NCBI GenBank assembly: GCA_026008535.1
Contig: BRKX01000018.1
Location: 17,492,088 to 17,556,087, forward strand
DNA: 64,000 nt
Source of the DNA: Perilla frutescens
Taxonomy: Eukaryota > Streptophyta > Magnoliopsida > Lamiales > Lamiaceae
Reading direction: 5' to 3'
Positions 10,689 to 22,721 of the stretch are shown here, in pieces. Under the pieces are notes generated by a model. It ran no database searches. It saw only the letters and a list, made by a program, of their open reading frames with translations, and was not told the origin of the DNA. Each line of letters starts with the position of its first letter. The stretch's first letter is position 1. Both the position numbers and the translations under genes were made by a program.

Positions 10689-10893
10689 ACCCAGCCTGGT
10701 TAAACTTCTCCTTTTTCAATATTATTTATTAATTAAGAACAATTTACTGTAGAAATAGGTTGAGTCAGTCACCTAATTTATTTTAAAATTTTCAGAAAGA
10801 GTATCAACTAATCAATCATTTTCATTTCATAAGAAAATTGATTCAGCTTATACCCTACATTATTCCTCCTTCGGTTTACTGTGCAAATATATA

Positions 10894-11155
10894 CTCCCCC
10901 TGTCTCATAATTATAGTCCATTATTCCTTTTTGAGATGTCCCAAAATTATAGTCTTATTCTAAATTGGGATTCCATTAAAACATTCTTTTACATATATAA
11001 CCATGCTTAATATAGTATGAATGAAATTAATAGAGTGGGAAATAAGAGTAATATAGCGTAATTGTTGTAAATTGTGCATTTCCAATACGTATTAAATATG
11101 ATTTTTTAATCAGTATGAAAATGGATAGTGAACTACAATTATGGGCCAGGGGAAG
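10894..11155. mobile_element. Stowaway-type MITE (Tc1/mariner), 262 bp
   Basis: The ends are CTCCCCCTGTCTCATAATTA and, inverted, CTTCCCCTGGCCCATAATTG, followed on both sides by the 'TAGT' of the TIR. It is flanked by TA dinucleotides (10892-10893 and 11156-11157). This is the classic Stowaway TIR with a TA target duplication. The interior is AT-rich and non-coding. Confidence 0.85.
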
Positions 11156-11157
11156 TA

Positions 11158-12026
11158 TACAATAATTGAATAAGAGCCTATGCTAGCTTTATATGATTAC
11201 ATCTATATAAAAGCTTCTTGTTCATCGCTTATTCAACTGTGGTGCAAAACTTCTACACGTTAATTGTAAAAATTTACTTGTCACTTTTTTTCTGGCTCAA
11301 TAGCAATAGTTGCCATGACCATGAGATTTCCTAGCTAACACGAAAACGAGATAAAACTTGGGGGAAAAGGCAAAATAATGAAAAAAAAAAACACATGCAT
11401 GGATGAAGATCAGATCGTTTTAAAAATTGGAAGAGGGTTGTCAATATTAGATTCAAATTATTTCGATCCAATAAATAAATTTAAAAATTGTTGGAAGTCA
11501 ATAATGTTATTGGGGCACAAGCTAGGTAGCCAAGAATCAGCGTTAGAAAAATATACAAATTAAACAAGCTTAAGTCGTAATTTCAGATTTAGTCAATTAA
11601 TTAATCTTACATTTGACCGAGTGTATACCAAACATTTGCTGAAATCTTCCACCCTGGCTAGTATAAAAATCCAGCATTGTCAATGTTAAAAAGTTAATTT
11701 GCAATTTAATAAATAAAGAAGATGGAAGATCAACATCTGTTGAAGACTAATAAGTTGCTGGGAGTTATTATATTAAATAAGTTCTATTAGTTCTTAATAA
11801 ATTCTGATATCTAGAAACCTCCAAAGCACACTATATATAGTGCTGCTATATATCTTTTGTAATCTATCATACAAAAATATAAGAGTTCAATATTATAAAA
11901 AGAGAGTTAGTTGTAGCTATTCAATTTCTCATATCATTGCTTCCGCACCCAACAGTCAATTCATTGTTCCATTCAAGCAAATTATATTAATATATACTAA
12001 TTAATGAAAATAAATACAAATTAAAA
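11158..12026 (+). promoter_or_regulatory. Upstream region and probable promoter of the GSTU10-like gene
   Basis: A well-placed TATA box, CTATATATAG, lies at 11831-11840, about 190 bp before the ATG; this predicts a leader of roughly 160 nt. No open reading frame in the stretch has a recognisable family; the 61-codon ORF at 11378 is considered chance. I could not identify a convincing stress element (as-1 or similar). Confidence 0.5.
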
Positions 12027-12800
12027 ATGGCTGCAGGTGAAAACAGTGTGATTCTCCATGGATTCTGGGCCAGCACGTATTCCAAGAGAGTAGAACTTGC
12101 TCTCAAAACAAAAGGCATTCCCTTTGAATATGTTGAAGAAGATCTCCGCTGCAAAAGCGCGTCACTCCTAACATACAATCCTATCTACAAGAAAGTTCCT
12201 GTCTTAGTTCACAATGGCAAACCAGTTTCTGAATCTCTTGTGATTCTTGAATACATTGACGAAACATGGAATCATCAACCTCGCCTCTTGCCCGATGATC
12301 CCTACAAAAGATCAGCAGTTCGATTCTGGGCTGGATACATCCAACAGGTAATTAATGCATATACATATATATATATGTGCATGGTAGTTAGCTAGCTAGG
12401 CCTTAATTAATTCTGGCCTCAAACCCTAACTAACATTAATGCATATATGCAGCTGCTAGAGAGCTGTATGAAGCTTGTATCCTCGGAAGGCGAAGAGGCT
12501 ATGAGCAAAGCTCGTGAGGAGATGTTTGGGAAGCTCGACATACTGGAAGAAGGCGTGAAGAGCTTCCTCATCTCAGGCGAAAACTTGAATCTTCTAGACA
12601 TCATGATAGTTGCAACACTTGGTGCATTCAGAGCTCAGGAGGAAATTCTGGGCTTCAAGATTCTCGATCCTCACAAGCATCCATTCATCTTTCACTGGGT
12701 TACGGCCCTCATCGAGCTTCCGGTGGTCAAAGAGCTGATGCCGCCCCATCACGCCCTTGTTTCTTTCTTGCACCACCTAAAGAAAATTGCCACCACCTGA
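12027..12800 (+). CDS. GSTU10: Tau-class glutathione S-transferase, GSTU10-like
   Basis: Two exons, 12027-12347 and 12453-12800, encode 222 aa, the usual tau GST length. The intron (CAG/GTAATT...TGCAG, phase 0, after codon 107) is at the position usual for tau GSTs. Tau GSTs are cytosolic enzymes that conjugate glutathione to electrophiles or act as ligand carriers. The N-terminal thioredoxin-fold domain (about residues 8-85) contains the catalytic-serine motif 'FWASTYSKRV' (Ser16), the cis-Pro 58 in 'KKVPVL' and the glutathione-binding Glu69-Ser70. The C-terminal helical domain spans about 95-215. The residue after the catalytic Ser is Thr instead of the common Pro ('STYSKRVE'), which I recall as a feature of Arabidopsis GSTU10. 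Both exons are intact. The GSTU10 assignment rests on remembered similarity and on the conserved neighbours. Confidence 0.93.
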
Positions 12801-14036
12801 CCTAGCTCGTGCGCGCCTTTTCAGTTTCATACATTTTAATTTGTGTAATAAATAACTAATAATAATATATCAGTGTGCTACACCAACACGCACGCTCATC
12901 ACTTCAAATAAACATCCACCCAATGGTACTTAATTTGATGCATATATATTAGCATGTTTATATGCTTCAAATATTCTCATAATAATATTCTTTTCATGTT
13001 CCGCTCTGCACTTTATAGCTAGTAATATTTTAAGCAATATTTGAGGTTTAAAGTTTACTCATCTACATACATTTTACTTTCTTTATTTCGTTTTTTTTTC
13101 TTTTTTTGAAAAGAAAACGCCGACCTCCATCAAATCTCACAGTCGCAGGCGAGATGATAGTTAAAGAAAAAAATTGATGAAAATCGAATAAAAATTAAAA
13201 TGGGACACTAAATGGGATAGAGGATTTCATTTGGTCATTAAATAATCATAAATATATAACATTAACTTTGAAAAGGAACCAAATACAAATTAGGAATAAA
13301 AATGGCAAAAGAAAAATCTAAATTTGATGACAAAATAGAAGAACAATAAAAAAATAAACAAAATCTTCATCTTTTTTAAAGGGGTGATAAAATCTTAGTT
13401 TTGAATTAACTAAATAAGTAACATATTAAAAATATTAAAATAAAGAAATGAACCCATGCACAGCTAAAAGCAAATTTGCTTCATAAAAGTTTTCCAAATG
13501 GCCCATCGTAATCAAATGTTAGGCTTTATCGTAAGTAAGCTGGGCTCATAAGTTTATTAATTGGGCTTGATTGAGTTAAGCAAAAGCCCAATTTAGTGTG
13601 TGACCCAATAATCAATTTCAGCAGATTGAGCGTTGAGAAAAGCAATCTCAATGCATGCTTGCTTCCACATATACATAAAAAAATTAATCACAATTTAAGA
13701 GCACTTTTCTACAACTTTATTACTATGAACTCTTTCTCCGTTTCATTCTTTTTCACATACACAAAGTTGTCAAGACTTGTTTGATTGGCAGAAGATTAAA
13801 GTTATTTAGAAATATAATTTCTAGAAATGTGATTCTGATAAAAAAAATGAATACTAACCTATCTTTGGAACATAATAAGAAAATTATCACAATTCTTATT
13901 CAATATTTGATACAATTAAAACAATTAAAAATAAAACACCTAATATATCTCTTACATAACGCAAACTATTGCTTACAAATTTTAATTTGCATTACAAAAA
14001 TAATTATACATACATACATACACACACATATATATA
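12801..14036. other. Intergenic region downstream of the GST gene
   Basis: It holds the GST 3' UTR (AATAAA-like signal at about 12848) and AT-rich DNA. A cluster of GGCCCA/GGGCT/AGCCCA motifs occurs at about 13500-13612, resembling site II promoter elements, but no gene follows. I see no RNA gene or complete mobile element here. Confidence 0.4.
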
Positions 14037-16164
14037 GGGTTGGGTTCCAGAAGGAACCATACCCCATGTGAGAACTAAGAACCAATCTCAACCATAGATC
14101 TCGCCTATTTGGACGGTCAAGATCTGTTCAAAAATTAAAAAAACGCGGTGGCATAATTGTAATAACTTCGAATTTCGCTGCCCCTGAAACTCGGCGAGGG
14201 TAAAATCAGAAATTTCAATGTATATGTGATTCACGCGTATATTTTTCAATTTAGAGTTTTAGCATTGTCATTTCCTATTTTAGCACTGTCATGACTTATT
14301 TTAGCACTAACATAACCTTTGTTTAGCATGACAAGAAACTCTCAAACCAGCTTTCTTTTTGCGAAGAACAAGTTCAGATCCCACAATCTAAATCAAAATT
14401 ATACATCTAATCGAAAAAATAGTTCCGTGTTCTTACCCAAATAGACTTGTTTACCGCAATCCTTGCAAGAAAACGCCAAGATTCAGTGAAGGACCACAGA
14501 TGCACAAATTTAATTTTGCACTAAATGAATACACCGATGCATAAGCAGAGCTCATCTACATATTTAATTAATATTCACTACCTTTCACATATAAATCCCA
14601 ATTATATTACAGATGATGCAATTGACATTTATGCTGGTCGATCTCAATATTATCTACAACAAGTTCTAAACAAATTTTCAGATTTCTTGATCCTAGCTAG
14701 TCTACTATTGATTGAACTCTACGAAGTTATGTTCACATACTGCAGTAAGGAAGATAGCTTCGCCAAGTACTTAATTTAATGATAATCGACTGTAGAATTG
14801 CTACACTTGTTTGTATTTTGTACATATAATACGAGCATTGTACATAAGTTAATTAAAGCTTAATTTTACCACTGTCATGGTCTTTTTTAGCACTGTCATG
14901 ACTTATTTTAGCACTGTCATGACTTATTTTAGCACTGTTATGACTTATTTTAGCACTGTCATGACCCTTGTTTAGCATGACAATTGTTTAGCATTACAAT
15001 AAAAAAATATCATCGACATCTTTTTATGCTTCATGATTTTCCATTTTTAGCACTATAGTTTAGAGTTTAGCATTGTATATGTGATTTACGTGTATATTTT
15101 TCAATTTAGGATTTTATTATTGTCATTCTCTATTTTAGCACTGTCATGACTTATTTTAGCACTAACATGACCCTTGTTTAGCATGACAATTGTTTATCAT
15201 TACAATAAAAAAAATACTATTGTTTACAGAGCTTCACACTGCAAAAAGAGTTAAACTGGCTAGATAGACATTTTGTACGTCTCTAGCTATATCTCTCTAA
15301 TGTAACTTCTTGTTTTTTTCTTTTTCTTTAATAAATAAATTATGGCTTAAGCCATAAGCCATCACTTCAATTTCCTTGTGTTCTTTTTTTTTCAAATAGA
15401 AGTTGAGAACTTTCTAAGAACTTGAGTAAATCAATTAAAAAACATATAAATATTGCAAAACTTCACATCTTTTTTGGAAATGAATATAAAGAACTAAATT
15501 GAAATCTCCAAAGTGGAAGAAACACAATCTGCATATTAATCAATACATAACTAATCACGTTAGTGCTTAATAATGCTAAAATTATTCACAGTAGTGCTAA
15601 AATAGGTTACAGAAGTGCTAAACATTTTAATACTAGTGTTAAACTATTTGCTGGCAACATGTTTTTTGAAATCTCAATTGTTTTTACAATTTGTAATTCT
15701 AGCAAATATGCAAAAATTCACGAACATAGTAATTACAAATCTGGAGAGATACAAGTACTTAGAAATATGAAATCACGATTTGCAGAGCTAAAAATACATA
15801 TTGATCCTCAAAAATAAAAAGTTCAACTTAATCAACATTATTGAACAAATCTAAAACATAACAAAATCGTAGAGAACCGAAGAGAATCGCGTGAAAAAAT
15901 TACAGAAAAAATACAATAAAAATATTTTTACCCGGCATCATCATCCAAGAACAACGAACAACCAAAACTCTAGGGGAACTCGCATGAACAACAATCGATT
16001 AAGATGAATCACCTGGAATCTAGATTACATAAACACAACAAAATCGAAGAGAAATCAAAGAGATCTTTCAGCGAATGATGATAAATTCAGACTTACGGCG
16101 GGACGGTAGTGCTTCGACATGGCGTCCACACGACGACGGCGAATGGGGTTGTGTAGCGGTGGGA

Positions 16165-16200
<36 letters not shown>

Positions 16201-16423
16201 GGAGATGAGGTTTCAAGAGTCGGGAAGAGATTTCATGCCAAAAATAATAGAATTCCTAAATTACGAAAATACCCTTGCTTCATTAAAAAGTCAGTAATAT
16301 TACAGTAATGCCACTGCGTTTTTTTTAAAGTTTGGAACAGATCTTGGCGGTCCAAATAGACGAGATCTGTGGTTAAAATTGGTTCTCAGTTCTCACAGGG
16401 GGGTGTGGTTCTCACATGATCCC
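14037..16423. mobile_element. Long-TIR MULE-like element A, TTAGCACTGTCATGA subfamily (~2.4 kb)
   Basis: Inverted ends of about 110 bp: the left reads 'TGTGAGAACTAAGAACCAAT' then 'AGATCTCGCCTATTTGGAC'; the right, inverted, reads 'TGTGAGAACTGAGAACCAAT' then 'AGATCTCGTCTATTTGGAC', and both continue to a shared 'ACGC(G/A)GTGGCAT'. A (TA)n run lies on each side. Within the left half (about 14260-15200) the motif 'TTTTAGCACTGTCATGACTT' and variants recur at least nine times; the right half (15560-15640) carries the reverse orientation (AGTGCTAAAA). A GC-richer stretch with (GA)n lies at 16090-16200, just inside the right end. No intact protein is encoded. The MULE assignment comes from FAR1 fragments in related elements; a 9-bp target duplication could not be demonstrated. 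Confidence 0.75.
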
Positions 16424-16424
16424 A

Positions 16425-16456
<32 letters not shown>

Positions 16457-16627
16457 ATATATATATATATACACATCTTACATCAACGTAATTCAAAGAA
16501 AACATAAATAATAAATAATCATGATGATTATTTTGTTATATTTGATTAATACAAAAAATTTATTATCTATCCAAGTTGCTTGTCGCCTTGAGAATGAGCA
16601 GATCGTTAGATAATATTCATTGAACAT

Positions 16628-16666
<39 letters not shown>
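16424..16666. repeat. (CT)n/(TA)n microsatellites between elements A and B
   Basis: (TC)n-(TA)n occurs at about 16426-16470 and (TA)n-(GA)n at about 16629-16666, with an AT-rich spacer between. These are the dinucleotide runs in which elements A and B are embedded. Confidence 0.8.
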
Positions 16667-16667
<1 letters not shown>

Positions 16668-17029
16668 TCAAATGAGAATCAATACCCTATGTAGGAACTA
16701 GGAACTATTATGGAGCGTTGGATCATTTATTTTATAAGGCTCAGATCAATCTCAAAAAAATGGGGTCAAATATGCAATATGTTAAGAATTACATTAAGTT
16801 GAGGGTATATATATAATTGTAATGCATATTAAAAATCTGCAGTAAATATATCCCTTCCATATATTGTGGGATTTATATGGAACAGTTTTTTTTTTTTTTT
16901 TGGACGTTTTCACTCTGTAAATTTTTATGGAGTTGTATCTATCAGTGTTTCATATATTTCTTGGGGTTGAGGATTCGTTCCGAACAATTTTATCGTCGGA
17001 TTCCACAAGTTCGTACTCCATCGTATATT

Positions 17030-18890
17030 ATCATCACTCTAGTCATCGTCTGATTATGGAAGATACATGTATTATGTTCTCCATTAATGTATCGTTGTAG
17101 GTGTAGAGATATGTGTGGAATCTGGAATAGACGTGTATTTCTGACGTTTAGCAAAATTTATATGTATAATTAGCAAATTATATATATATTAATAGCAAAT
17201 TGGGAATAATTTTATGTACACATACGATTTTGTTTAAATTATTTCAATATGCTTTGCATGATACTGAGATGATCGCAGACTATGGGAATTTCATATTTAT
17301 TATAGATGATAGATCATTTTCGTAGTTGGTTGTGGTATTTATGAAGTTATTAAAAAAATAGTTAAAATTGGATGAATTGTTTTGTGCAAAATAAGTTTTT
17401 TTTTAACCATGCTATTAATCCATTGTATAGTATCATCATTATCGTCATCGTGTGATAATGGAAGATATAGGAATTATGTTATCGATTAATGTATATCTGT
17501 AGGTGTAGAGATTTCGACGTATTCTGGTATGGACGCGTATGTCTGGCTATTAACAAATTTCGTCATCATAATTAGCAAATTATAGAAATGTTAATAGCAA
17601 ATTAGGAATATTTGTATGCGAAAAGAAATGGTTCATTTTTTTTTTATAAAAATTTATTTCAATTTGCTTTGAATGATATTGAGATTTCCACAGACAATGG
17701 GTATTTCATATTTATTATAGACAATAGATGCTTTTCGTATTTGGTTGTGGATTTTTTCAAGTTATTAAGGAAAAAATTAGTAAAAATGGCATGAATTGTT
17801 GTGTGCAAATGAAGAATGTATTTTTTTTTCCACAAGTTATTACTCCATTGTATATTATCATAAGTGTCATCATCGTCTAATTATGGAAAATACAGGTGTT
17901 ATGTTATCGACTAAAAATATATTCATAAGTGTATGGATATTGACAGATTCAGTTATAAACGCTTATGTCAGACGTTTAGCAAATATTTTATGTGTATATA
18001 GCAAATTATATATATGTTAATAGCAGATCGGGAATACCTTTATGTGAACATACGATTTTTTTAGTTATAGCATATTATATAAACGTGTATATCATATATT
18101 GGATATTCTTATAGCATTATTTTGTATAGCAGGGATTAATGCTGACTCAGTTTTGGGTCCTTGTGGAAGCTACATACCAGAATGTAATCAATCTTTGAAG
18201 CCATTTGTTGGTCAGATATTTAAAAATATCGAAGAAGCAATTACCTTTTATCGGGTTTATGGTCAAGCAGGTGGTTTCGATTATGCAAGATACATGTATT
18301 GTGCTATCCATTAATGTATCTTTGTAGGCATAGGGATATGGGAAGAATCTGTTGGGGACGCGTATGTGTGACTTTTAGCAAATTGTTTATGTGTAATTAG
18401 CAAATTATAGATGTGCTAATAGCAAATCGGTAATATTTTTATATGAAAATATAATTTGTTTTTTTGATGGTATAATGGTCTTTTTTTTAAAATGGTTTCA
18501 ATGTGCTTTACATGATAATGAGATGTTCGCAGATAATGATCATTTTATATTTATTATAGACGATAGATGCTTTTCATATTTGGTTGTGGAAGTTTTCAAG
18601 TTATTAAGAAAAAAATAATTGAAATTGCATGAATTGTTCTGTGCAAAATAAGAATGTATTTTTTTTTTCACAAGTTCTTATTCCGTCGTGTATTATCATC
18701 ACGCCGGTTATCGTCTGATTATGGAAGATACATGTATTATGTTCTCGATTAATATATCTTTTTAGGGGTAGGAATCTAGGCGGAATCTGTTAAGGACGCA
18801 TATGTACGACTTTTAGCAAATTTTTTATATGTAATTAGTAAATTATAGATGTGTTAATAGCAAATTATAGATGTGTTAATAATAAATGAT
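17030..18890. repeat. ~400-430-bp tandem repeat inside element B
   Basis: The landmark 'GATTATGGAAGATACATG' (or close variants) recurs at about 17051, 17452, 17878, 18282 and 18716. Each unit continues with TTAGCAAA motifs, a T-run, and 'TTCATATTTATTATAGAC'. Spacings are 401, 426, 404 and 434 bp. In the third unit the second half is replaced by the FAR1-like fragment. Confidence 0.8.
18140..18285 (+). pseudogene. FAR1/FHY3-type transposase N-terminal fragment in element B
   Basis: Part of a 71-codon frame (18099-18314). The stretch 'YIPECNQSLKPFVGQIF' followed by 'EAITFYRVYGQAGGFD' matches the start of FAR1-related and Jittery/Mutator-type transposases (P.C...LKP.VG..F.....A..FY..YA...GF). 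It stops at the Gly-Phe-Asp that normally begins the zinc-binding FAR1 domain; the sequence then joins tandem-repeat DNA. It is a short relic that cannot encode an active protein. Confidence 0.65.
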
Positions 18891-19133
18891 TCAATCATAC
18901 ATATTTCATATACTTTTAAAAAACACAAATAGATTTACTGCAATTTAAAAAATAAGAAGATGTGATGCAAGATTTTAATAGCACAAGACAGTTTGATGCA
19001 TTTTACTGTGATTTCTTAATATTATTCGCAAATTGGACTTCAAGCAGAAGCAAAATAACAAAAAAAAAATATCTTACTAATCTGTTAATAATATCTAATT
19101 AATTTGCTAATTATACATTTATAATTTGCTAAA

Positions 19134-19532
19134 CACATCAGCCCACATTAAATTAAAACATATAAATTGAATGATTAAGCAAAAACCAACACGCATAGCT
19201 TTTTCTAACCACACCTAAATCATTTGCTATAAGACAATGTAAAATTGCTAAATATTACATGTTAAACACATCAGCCCATATTAAATTAAAACATATAAAT
19301 TGAATGATTAAGCAAAAACCAACACGCATAGCTTTTTCTAACCACACCTAAATCATTTGCTATAAGACAATGTAAAATTGCTAAATATTACATGTTAAAC
19401 ACATCAGCCCACATTAAATTAAAACATATAAATTGAATGATTAAGCAAAAACCAACACGCATAGCTTTTTCTAACCACACCTAAATCATTTGCTATAAGA
19501 CAATGTAAAATTGCTAAATATTACATGTTAAT
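19134..19532. repeat. 133-bp tandem triplication in element B
   Basis: Three almost identical 133-bp units start with CACATCAGCCCA(C/T)ATTAA at 19134, 19267 and 19400. I noticed essentially one substitution among them, so the amplification is recent compared with the rest of element B. Each unit contains three forms of the TTTGCTA/ATTGCTA motif. Confidence 0.92.
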
Positions 19533-20849
19533 TTGCTATCAACAAAAAACACTCATAAACAAAACATATCTTACTAATCTGCTATTAACAACTAACTAAT
19601 TTGGTAATTGTATATAATTTGCTAAATACATCAAACCAGTTAAAATCAAAATCAATAAATATATCAATTCTTTATATTTGAGTATTCATCCCTTGTGCGC
19701 TTCTCGACCGCCTCCAATGGTTTTTCCACATGTGAACCGGGTGTATCGTAGTCAGCGACATTCACACCATGTTGTCGCTTTGATCTAGATTTGTGATCGC
19801 AGTCGTCGTTATCTGCATCACAAACATAATTCACTAAATATATAAGAACCAAAACCAAAACCAATAAAAAATGATAATCATATCTTAATAATTTTCTATA
19901 AACGAAAATAAATTTGTTGTATACTTAATGTTAATTTGCTATAAACAAATCCACCCATAAAATAAAAAACATATGTTCTGAATCTGTTAATAATGTCTAA
20001 CTAATTTGCTAATCATATTGTATGAATTTGCTAAATACATAAACCCACGTCAAACAAAACACATATATATAGAACGATTAAACAGATGAATAATTTGCTA
20101 TGAGTGAAATTTTGCTATAACCAGCTGCACGGTTTGCTAAACATCACGACATAATTTGCTAAAAAAAATATGAATATGGGAAACATGCAATTTTGTTATA
20201 ATCAACTGCACACTTTGTTAAATAAATACGGATAAAAATGCTATAAACAGATGAATAATTTGCTATGAATTCTGAATCTCAAGAAAGCCGCAAACTATAA
20301 ACACATTAAATAATTTTTGACCCACAGTCGACATAATTATTGGATAACAACACAATAAAATTTGCTATAAACATATACCAATTTGATATCATCAGATGAA
20401 TAACTTGCAATAAACAGAGAAAATATTTGCTAGAAACAAAATGTCAATTTGCTATAATCAACAGAACAATTCTTTAAAAAAATAGTACTGAAGAATGAAA
20501 TTTTGCTATAATCAATTGCACGATTTGCCAAACACTAAGACATAATTTGCTATCAACAGAAGTGATCAGTACTAATTTGCAATTTTACCAACAAATACCA
20601 ATGAAATCGAAATTCTATCAACAAAAGACCAGTATTAATTTTTTAACTTTCTAGATATCCCAATAGCATACAAAAATGGCGATAAAATTTGGGGGGAAAT
20701 ACAAAAAGGTTTTCGTTAGAACCCTTTGCCCGTCGTTAATTAGTAATTATTTAAAAAAATTAATCAGTAATTATTTAAAAACATCATAATCAACTAAATG
20801 TAATGAATAATTAATTAAGTTGACCGACTAATTATACCTTTTTAATTTG

Positions 20850-21392
20850 CTAAATTCAAAAAACCAGTCTAATCATATATTCATAATTTGCTAAAAACTA
20901 AATGTAAATCTGCTATAAACAAATCCAATTTGCTATAAGTAACAAATACCTATAAAACCACATCATATCAAGTTAATATGCTAAACACATATTACTAACT
21001 TGCTAATCAAAAGTTTCTAATTTGCTAAATATATCAATACAAAACAAATCAAAATAAATAAATAAAACGATGAAACAATAACCAATACCAATCAAATATG
21101 CTACGCATATCCACTTAATTTGCTAAACCTCAAACCAAATCAGATATAAACCAACAAACATATCGATTAACCAATAACCAAAATCCTTTAATTTTGCTCA
21201 ATTGTTAAATACCAAAAATCAGTCTAATCATATATTCATAATTTACTAAAAACTAAATGTAAATATGCTATAAACAAATCCAATTTGCTATAAATAACAA
21301 ATACACATAAACCACATCATATCAAGTTAATCTGCTAAATACATATTACTAACCTGCTAATCAAAAGTTACTAATTTGCTAAAATTAGTTCA
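20850..21392. repeat. Diverged direct duplication, ~350-bp spacing, in element B
   Basis: The segment 'CAGTCTAATCATATATTCAT' with following TTTGCTA-containing sequence appears at about 20865 and again at about 21220. It extends for roughly 170 bp, with substitutions scattered throughout. Confidence 0.75.
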
Positions 21393-22126
21393 GATCGAAG
21401 CTCTATTCAACAAAGAATAACGACACACCTCATAAGCAATATCTTCCTTGGAATCATACCCCATGAAAATCTTGAAACTCTGCAAGTTTCCATTTTGATT
21501 AATTTCATGCTCATTGCTCGAATATTGGAAATGGGATCGGAATTATTTACCTCGACGCCATTCAAACGATGCAAATCCGCCACACCCGCCATGAATTTCA
21601 GCCAGAAACTTCAAACCCGCAGCAAAATAGAAAACAACCCACAAAATTATTTCTAGAAAATAATCAATATCGCTTCTTTTTTCGTATATGCAACAGCAGA
21701 TCTGGGATTTGAAAGAATTAGCCCAAAACAACATATCTAGAATGACGTCTGTGAAAAGGATATGAATGGGTTAAAAAATGCAATGCGAGAGAACAAAAAA
21801 GAAAAGTGAAGAGGTTGAACACGAGCGGCGAGTGGGTGAAGACGGGCGGCGAGCGGTTGAACACGGGAGGCGATAATTTTATTTCTGCTATTAATGAAGA
21901 TATCTGATTTGGGTTTCTAGGGTTTCTGTTAATATATATCATAATTTGGGTTTCTCAATAATACCCTTACTATGTTTGTAATTTTGGTAGAATATTATTA
22001 TTTTGCAATTTGACCCCTAAAATCTTAAATCAATCTTGTCCATTCAAATTGTAGAGATCTATGGATGTAAATGGTTCCTAGTTCCTACATAGGGGTATGG
22101 TTCTCATTTTAACTCACCCCTATATA

Positions 22127-22165
<39 letters not shown>

Positions 22166-22683
22166 CTTATTGGACATTTTCATTAAGTCCTTTTAACTTT
22201 TAATTTTTAAAAGTTCAAATATGAGCGCGCATAAATAAAAGTTTCAAGGCCTCAATGTGCATTTTTGGCATTGAGTTTTTATTTTATTTGTCATTAACTT
22301 ATTATTATGTTCGCATAGTATACAGTCCGTTGCATAAATGTTGTACATATAAAAAAATATGAGGTTTAATAGAAGAAAACAACCAATGCATTATACATTT
22401 TTACGTACGTAGATCCTTACGTATATATAGCATGACGTTTTACTCATTTTATATTAAAAAAAGATTTATAGGTAACGTCGTGTAATTCTCTTCCCATTTT
22501 TTTCAGATAACATTAATAATCAAGACAATATCAACAACAAACTCATGTTATTGAATCTTTCTTCATTGCTCTATTTCTCAGCACGATGTTGGTACGTGGT
22601 ACTTATTTTTACTTGTTCCACTGCTATTTATAACCTCCTTAATTTTCAAAATACTATATGATTATATAATATATAGTTCTCGT

Positions 22684-22721
<38 letters not shown>

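Larger units (their letters stand above)
16667..22120. mobile_element. Long-TIR MULE-like element B, TAGCAAAT subfamily (~5.4 kb)
   Basis: The left end is 'ATGAGAATCAATACCCTATG' plus 'TAGGAACTAGGAACTAT'; the right end, inverted, is 'ATGAGAACCATACCCCTATG' plus 'TAGGAACTAGGAACCAT'. The similarity continues weakly to 'GGGGTCAAAT(A/T)TGCAA'. (TA)n abuts both sides. Dozens of copies of TAGCAAAT occur: the left half (17150-18890) has them as TAGCAAAT, the right half (19090-21390) as ATTTGCTA. The left half contains a ~400-bp tandem repeat, the right half a 133-bp triplication and a ~350-bp duplication. A FAR1-type fragment lies at about 18140-18285. A GC-rich segment (CGGCGAGTGGGTGAAGACGG, about 21827-21846) lies inside the right end, as in element A. 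Confidence 0.75.

Noticed and set aside
11378..11563. 61-codon ORF upstream of the GST gene
   Set aside because: No family, AT-rich composition like intergenic DNA, no promoter context.
16075..16308. 77-codon ORF with RERERE run near the right end of element A
   Set aside because: Caused by a (GA)n microsatellite; not conserved in sister elements.
19134..19532. 133-bp triplication as a CRISPR-like array
   Set aside because: Plant nuclear DNA, contiguous units without unique spacers; ordinary tandem duplication.
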